From JAGLSB01 sp023135955 (GTDB lineage Bacteria > Bacteroidota > Bacteroidia > Bacteroidales > GCA-2748055): 9,725 nt of DNA. Where the stretch lies: NCBI GenBank assembly GCA_030673645.1, contig DAOVIO010000152.1, forward strand, positions 1 to 9,725, in the 5' to 3' direction. This document shows positions 7,540 to 9,725 of the stretch, piece after piece. The notes below the pieces were generated by a model. It was not told the origin of the DNA. It searched no databases and worked only from the letters and a program-made list of their open reading frames with translations. The number at the start of each line of letters is the position of its first letter. The stretch's first letter is position 1. Position numbers and translations under genes: made by a program.

Positions 7540-7563
7540 AAGGGACAGTGTATGTCTCTTTTT
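7540..7563 (+). terminator. Intrinsic terminator of the citDE-citF operon
   Basis: AAGGGACA (7540-7547) pairs with TGTCTCTT (7553-7560) through eight base pairs, one of them G-U, around the loop GTGTA. It is preceded by an A-rich stretch and ends in a five-T run (7559-7563). It lies 36 bp after the citF stop codon. Confidence 0.75.
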
Positions 7564-7632
7564 GATTAAAAGCCTGGAATATCATCGTTAATTTAGAATA
7601 GTATTTTAACCGATCTTGTTGAACATATTTAC

Positions 7633-7645
7633 ACTCCAAAGGAGT
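7633..7645. repeat. ACTCC-AAA-GGAGT hairpin, REP-like candidate
   Basis: A perfect 5-bp stem with an AAA loop is followed by TTCATATTTGG. It resembles the right arm of the inverted repeat at 4575-4659 read on the other strand. The rest of the 334-bp gap between citF and the ATPase gene holds the terminator, this hairpin and the ATPase promoter region. I see no gene in it. Confidence 0.4.
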
Positions 7646-7769
7646 TTCATATTTGGTTTCTTTGGACATGTAAATCGTTGGCAGTAATGCCCGAACCAGC
7701 ATTTTCAGTTGGATTGAACATTCGAATCAATACTAAAGATTGAAGAAATGTTTTTTTCAATATCACTTT

Positions 7770-7786
7770 CCGTAAATTTATTACGG
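7770..7786. promoter_or_regulatory. Operator-like palindrome upstream of the ATPase gene
   Basis: CCGTAA-ATTTA-TTACGG has perfect 6-bp arms. It ends 19 bp before the -7 box at 7806, so it sits where the -33 element should be. This suggests a repressor or activator site, but no regulator gene is in view. It could also form a small RNA hairpin if transcribed. Confidence 0.4.
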
Positions 7787-7805
7787 CAATTCAAATTATT
7801 CGTTG

Positions 7806-7813
7806 TAGCTTTG
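7806..7813 (+). promoter_or_regulatory. Bacteroidota -7 promoter element
   Basis: TAGCTTTG is an exact match to the Bacteroidota primary sigma -7 consensus TAnnTTTG, 25 bp before the ATPase start at 7839. A clear TTG at -33 is lacking; the palindrome at 7770-7786 covers that position. Confidence 0.5.
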
Positions 7814-7838
7814 ATAAAAAATATAAAGCAAGAAAATA

Positions 7839-8954
7839 ATGTTAACAAAATTTTCTGTTTCAAACTTTAAAGGATTTAATTCAGAGCTTGTCTTTGATTT
7901 AAAAGACACAAATGCATATGCTTTCAACACGGATAGTATAAAAAATGGTGTTGTTAATAATGCTCTTGTATATGGACCTAATGGAGTTGGGAAATCAAAT
8001 TTAGGATTTGCAATATTCGATATTATTGCTCACTTAACAGATAAAAGGATAGATGAGTCTCAATATTTATATTATTTAAATGCTCTCAATGAATCTGACT
8101 CTGCTGATTTTCAATATGAATTTCAATTTGATTCTAATACTGTAATTTATAAGTATAAAAAGACTCAATATGACATTGTTATTTTTGAGAGTTTTTCTAT
8201 AAATGAGAAGGAATTAGCATTTATCGATAAAAAGAAAAACAACGAAGCTAAAGTAGGCTTTAAGGGCACTGAGAGTTTAAAGACGAACATGACAGACCAG
8301 AACCTATCTCTGTTAAAGTACATTAAAAATAATTCGGTACTAGTAGAAAATGAAGAAAATAACTGTTTTGAAAAGTTCTTTGTTTTTGTAGATCGAATGC
8401 TTTTTTTTAGGTCATTAAAAGAAAATATGTATCTAGGGCTACAAATTGGAAAAAAAACACTAGATGAAGATATTATTGAAAAAGGAAACGTTGCTGATCT
8501 ACAAGCCTTTTTAAATTCTGCTGGTGTTGATTGTAAATTAACAGTTATTAAAGAATCAGATAAGGATGTTATTGCTTTTGATTTTAATGGGAAAACAATT
8601 GCATATTATCGTATTGCATCAAGCGGAACTCATTCTCTTGTTCTTTTCTATTATTGGTTGCAAAGATTGAGAGTAGAATCGAAGGTTTCTTTTGTATTCA
8701 TTGATGAATTTGATGCATTTTATCATCATGATTTATCTGCATTAATAGTAAAAAAATTAAAAGAGACTGGAATTCAATTTTTTCTAACAACTCATAATAC
8801 ATCTATAATGTCTAATGATGTATTAAGACCAGATTGTTATTTCTTAATGTATAATAATTCTATCAAATCATTGGCAAGGTATACATCAAAAGAATTGAGA
8901 GAAGCTCATAATATAGAAAAAATGTATAAAGCTGGTACATTCAATGACGAATAA
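7839..8954 (+). CDS. ABC/OLD-like AAA ATPase, putative defence module ATPase
   Basis: This 371-residue soluble ATPase belongs to the AAA_15/AAA_21 (COG1106-like) group related to SMC/Rad50/OLD ATPases. It opens with the typical VSNFKGF start and has Walker A GPNGVGKS (46-53), an ABC signature-like SSGTHSL (261-267), Walker B FVFIDE (285-290, catalytic E290) and the switch histidine H319 in LTTHN. All active-site parts are present, so it should bind and hydrolyse ATP. The insert between Walker A and the signature (~55-255) is short, with no long coiled coil. The C-terminus (ELREAHNIEKMYKAGTF) has the form I recall for COG1106 defence ATPases. It overlaps the Toprim-like gene by 11 bp and has its own promoter. 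The pairing resembles PARIS (AriA/AriB) and RloA/RloB. The family is fairly clear; the exact system and its trigger are not. Confidence 0.8.
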   Translation: MLTKFSVSNFKGFNSELVFDLKDTNAYAFNTDSIKNGVVNNALVYGPNGVGKSNLGFAIFDIIAHLTDKRIDESQYLYYLNALNESDSADFQYEFQFDSNTVIYKYKKTQYDIVIFESFSINEKELAFIDKKKNNEAKVGFKGTESLKTNMTDQNLSLLKYIKNNSVLVENEENNCFEKFFVFVDRMLFFRSLKENMYLGLQIGKKTLDEDIIEKGNVADLQAFLNSAGVDCKLTVIKESDKDVIAFDFNGKTIAYYRIASSGTHSLVLFYYWLQRLRVESKVSFVFIDEFDAFYHHDLSALIVKKLKETGIQFFLTTHNTSIMSNDVLRPDCYFLMYNNSIKSLARYTSKELREAHNIEKMYKAGTFNDE

Positions 8955-9591
8955 TATATTATTTGTATTTGAAGGTGAGAAAACAGAAAAGAAAATAACT
9001 GATAATCTCACAAGATATTTCTTTAATAAAAACACTATTATTCAATGCGCATTTTGTACTGATATATATCAGCTACATAGAGAAATTGCTGAAGATAAAG
9101 ATTTAGATACATTTATTCTTCTGAAAGAAAAACCAAAAAATACCCAAGCTCTCTCAGCTTATAATCGGGATGATTTTGCCGAAATTTATATGTTTTTTGA
9201 TTATGATGGTCATGCAACAGTAGCAGAGGATGCAAAAGTTAAGGAAGTATTAAACTTCTTTAATGAAGAAACTTCATCTGGCAAGCTGTTTATTAGTTAC
9301 CCAATGGTTGAGGCTATAAAACATTATTCTAATTCAATTGATTTTAAACAATTAAAAGTAAAAGCAAAAGAAAATATAAAATATAAGAATATTGTACATC
9401 TTAACTCAGATACTATTTACAGAGATCTTACAGTTTACTCCAAAGAGATTTGGATCCTTCTAATTAATATACATTTAAAAAAAATGAATTATATAATCAA
9501 TGATGATTACTCAATCCCTAAGGAAATTGTATCCCAATATAATATCTTTTTAAAACAACTGGAAAAATATATCAATGCAGATTCTACGTAA
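8944..9591 (+). CDS. Toprim-like nuclease candidate, C-terminus cut by IS66
   Basis: This 215-residue partner of the upstream ATPase begins in its last codons (ATGACGAATAA overlap), implying translational coupling. The N-terminus ILFVFEGEKTEK (5-16) supplies the acidic E-G-E-x-T-E motif, and YMFFDYDGH (82-90) gives a DxD (D86, D88), the two metal-binding elements of Toprim/OLD and RloB-like nucleases. SYPMVEAIKH (118-127) adds a possible third acidic residue, E123. By analogy with PARIS and RloAB it may be the effector nuclease held by the ATPase. The stop codon TAA (9589-9591) lies inside the GTAAGCC end of an IS66 element, and only the last base of codon 215 and the stop come from it. The native protein was therefore probably longer, by an unknown amount. 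The putative catalytic part remains intact, so the shortened form may be active or not. I do not recognise it well enough to give a symbol. Confidence 0.65.
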   Translation: MTNNILFVFEGEKTEKKITDNLTRYFFNKNTIIQCAFCTDIYQLHREIAEDKDLDTFILLKEKPKNTQALSAYNRDDFAEIYMFFDYDGHATVAEDAKVKEVLNFFNEETSSGKLFISYPMVEAIKHYSNSIDFKQLKVKAKENIKYKNIVHLNSDTIYRDLTVYSKEIWILLINIHLKKMNYIINDDYSIPKEIVSQYNIFLKQLEKYINADST

Positions 9592-9606
9592 GCCTTCGGC
9601 CAAGTA

Positions 9607-9637
9607 CACCCCTTGCGATTCGCTCATGGAAGGGGTG
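9607..9637. repeat. Subterminal inverted repeat of the IS66 end
   Basis: CACCCCTT (9607-9614) and AAGGGGTG (9630-9637) are perfect 8-bp inverse copies around a 15-nt loop that itself contains GCG-ATT-CGC. It lies between the IS tip and the transposase stop. It may be a transposase binding or folding site or a block to read-through transcription; the role is inferred. Confidence 0.6.
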
Positions 9638-9658
9638 ATTGAAAAAGGGATATTGGGA

Positions 9659-9725
9659 TTAAGCCTGGTATCCAGGCAGGAGCTCTTCGAGTTTCTGTAT
9701 TGAATGGTCGGATATTCTGGTGAGC
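9659..9725 (-). CDS. tnpC: IS66-family transposase (TnpC), C-terminal fragment
   Basis: Only the last 21 residues are in the window, reading LTRISDHSIQKLEELLPGY and ending QA before TAA. This matches the form of IS66 transposase tails as I recall them (VLxRIxDHPxxxLxELLPxxW), though the usual final tryptophan region is GYQA here. The rest of the gene lies to the right of the window. The identity is supported by the IS66-like tip 70 bp further out. Confidence 0.6.
   Translation of the reverse strand, partial: LTRISDHSIQKLEELLPGYQA

Larger units (their letters stand above)
9588..9725 (-). mobile_element. IS66-family insertion sequence, one end (continues beyond window)
   Basis: The terminal sequence begins GTAAGCC at 9588, fitting the conserved GTAA(GC) tips of IS66 inverted repeats, and continues CGGCCAAGTACACCCC. 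About 70 bp further in, the minus strand ends an IS66-like transposase reading frame (stop at 9659-9661), as expected for the transposase-distal end of such an element. IS66 elements make 8-bp target duplications, so GATTCTAC (9580-9587) should recur just outside the other end. Only 138 bp are in the window; the family call rests on the tip and the transposase tail. Confidence 0.65.

Noticed and set aside
7352..7702. A 116-codon open frame on the minus strand over the end of citF and the following gap
   Set aside because: It overlaps the conserved citF C-terminus and crosses the citF terminator; the protein has no family features.

Overview
The window looks like a chromosomal segment of a Bacteroidota member, probably an environmental or marine, at least facultatively anaerobic, Marinilabiliales-like bacterium. 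The reasons are a secreted protein with a type IX secretion (Por) C-terminal sorting domain, a lipoprotein GH88 glycosidase, low GC, A+T-rich leaders mostly without Shine-Dalgarno sequences, and a perfect Bacteroidota -7 box (TAnnTTTG) upstream of one gene. The exact taxon cannot be read from the sequence.

Left part (1-4737). A 13-copy, 8-bp tandem repeat runs directly off the stop codon of a minus-strand aldo/keto reductase of the YghZ/MgrA (L-glyceraldehyde 3-phosphate reductase) type. Divergent from it, across an 86-bp gap carrying a perfect 15-bp palindrome, is a lipoprotein GH88 unsaturated glucuronyl hydrolase. Next is a 592-residue secreted protein with seven ~68-residue blade repeats and a T9SS tail. 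The 354-bp gap after it holds a 10-bp inverted repeat resembling a REP/MITE-like remnant.

Middle part (4738-7563). This is a compact citrate lyase operon of two overlapping genes: a fused CitD-CitE (acyl carrier domain plus beta-subunit lyase) and CitF (alpha subunit, ACP transferase). It ends at a good intrinsic terminator. The genes for ACP activation and prosthetic-group synthesis (citC, citX, citG) are not in view.

Right part (7564-9725). A visibly more A+T-rich two-gene module has its own promoter and an operator-like palindrome. It encodes an ABC/OLD-like AAA ATPase (COG1106 style) overlapping a small Toprim-like nuclease candidate. The layout recalls PARIS (AriA/AriB) and RloA/RloB, so an anti-phage role is the leading hypothesis. 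The window ends inside an IS66-family element. Its terminal sequence GTAAGCC supplies the stop codon of the Toprim-like gene, so that gene appears to have lost its natural C-terminus to an insertion. The 21-residue tail of the IS66 transposase is readable on the minus strand at the very end.

A cross-cutting oddity is that three independent genes (reductase, GH88, citF) end in sequence that contains no C on the coding strand and runs across the stop codon (at least 123, 84 and 50 nt). The tandem repeat at the left edge may be an amplified form of the same kind of sequence.
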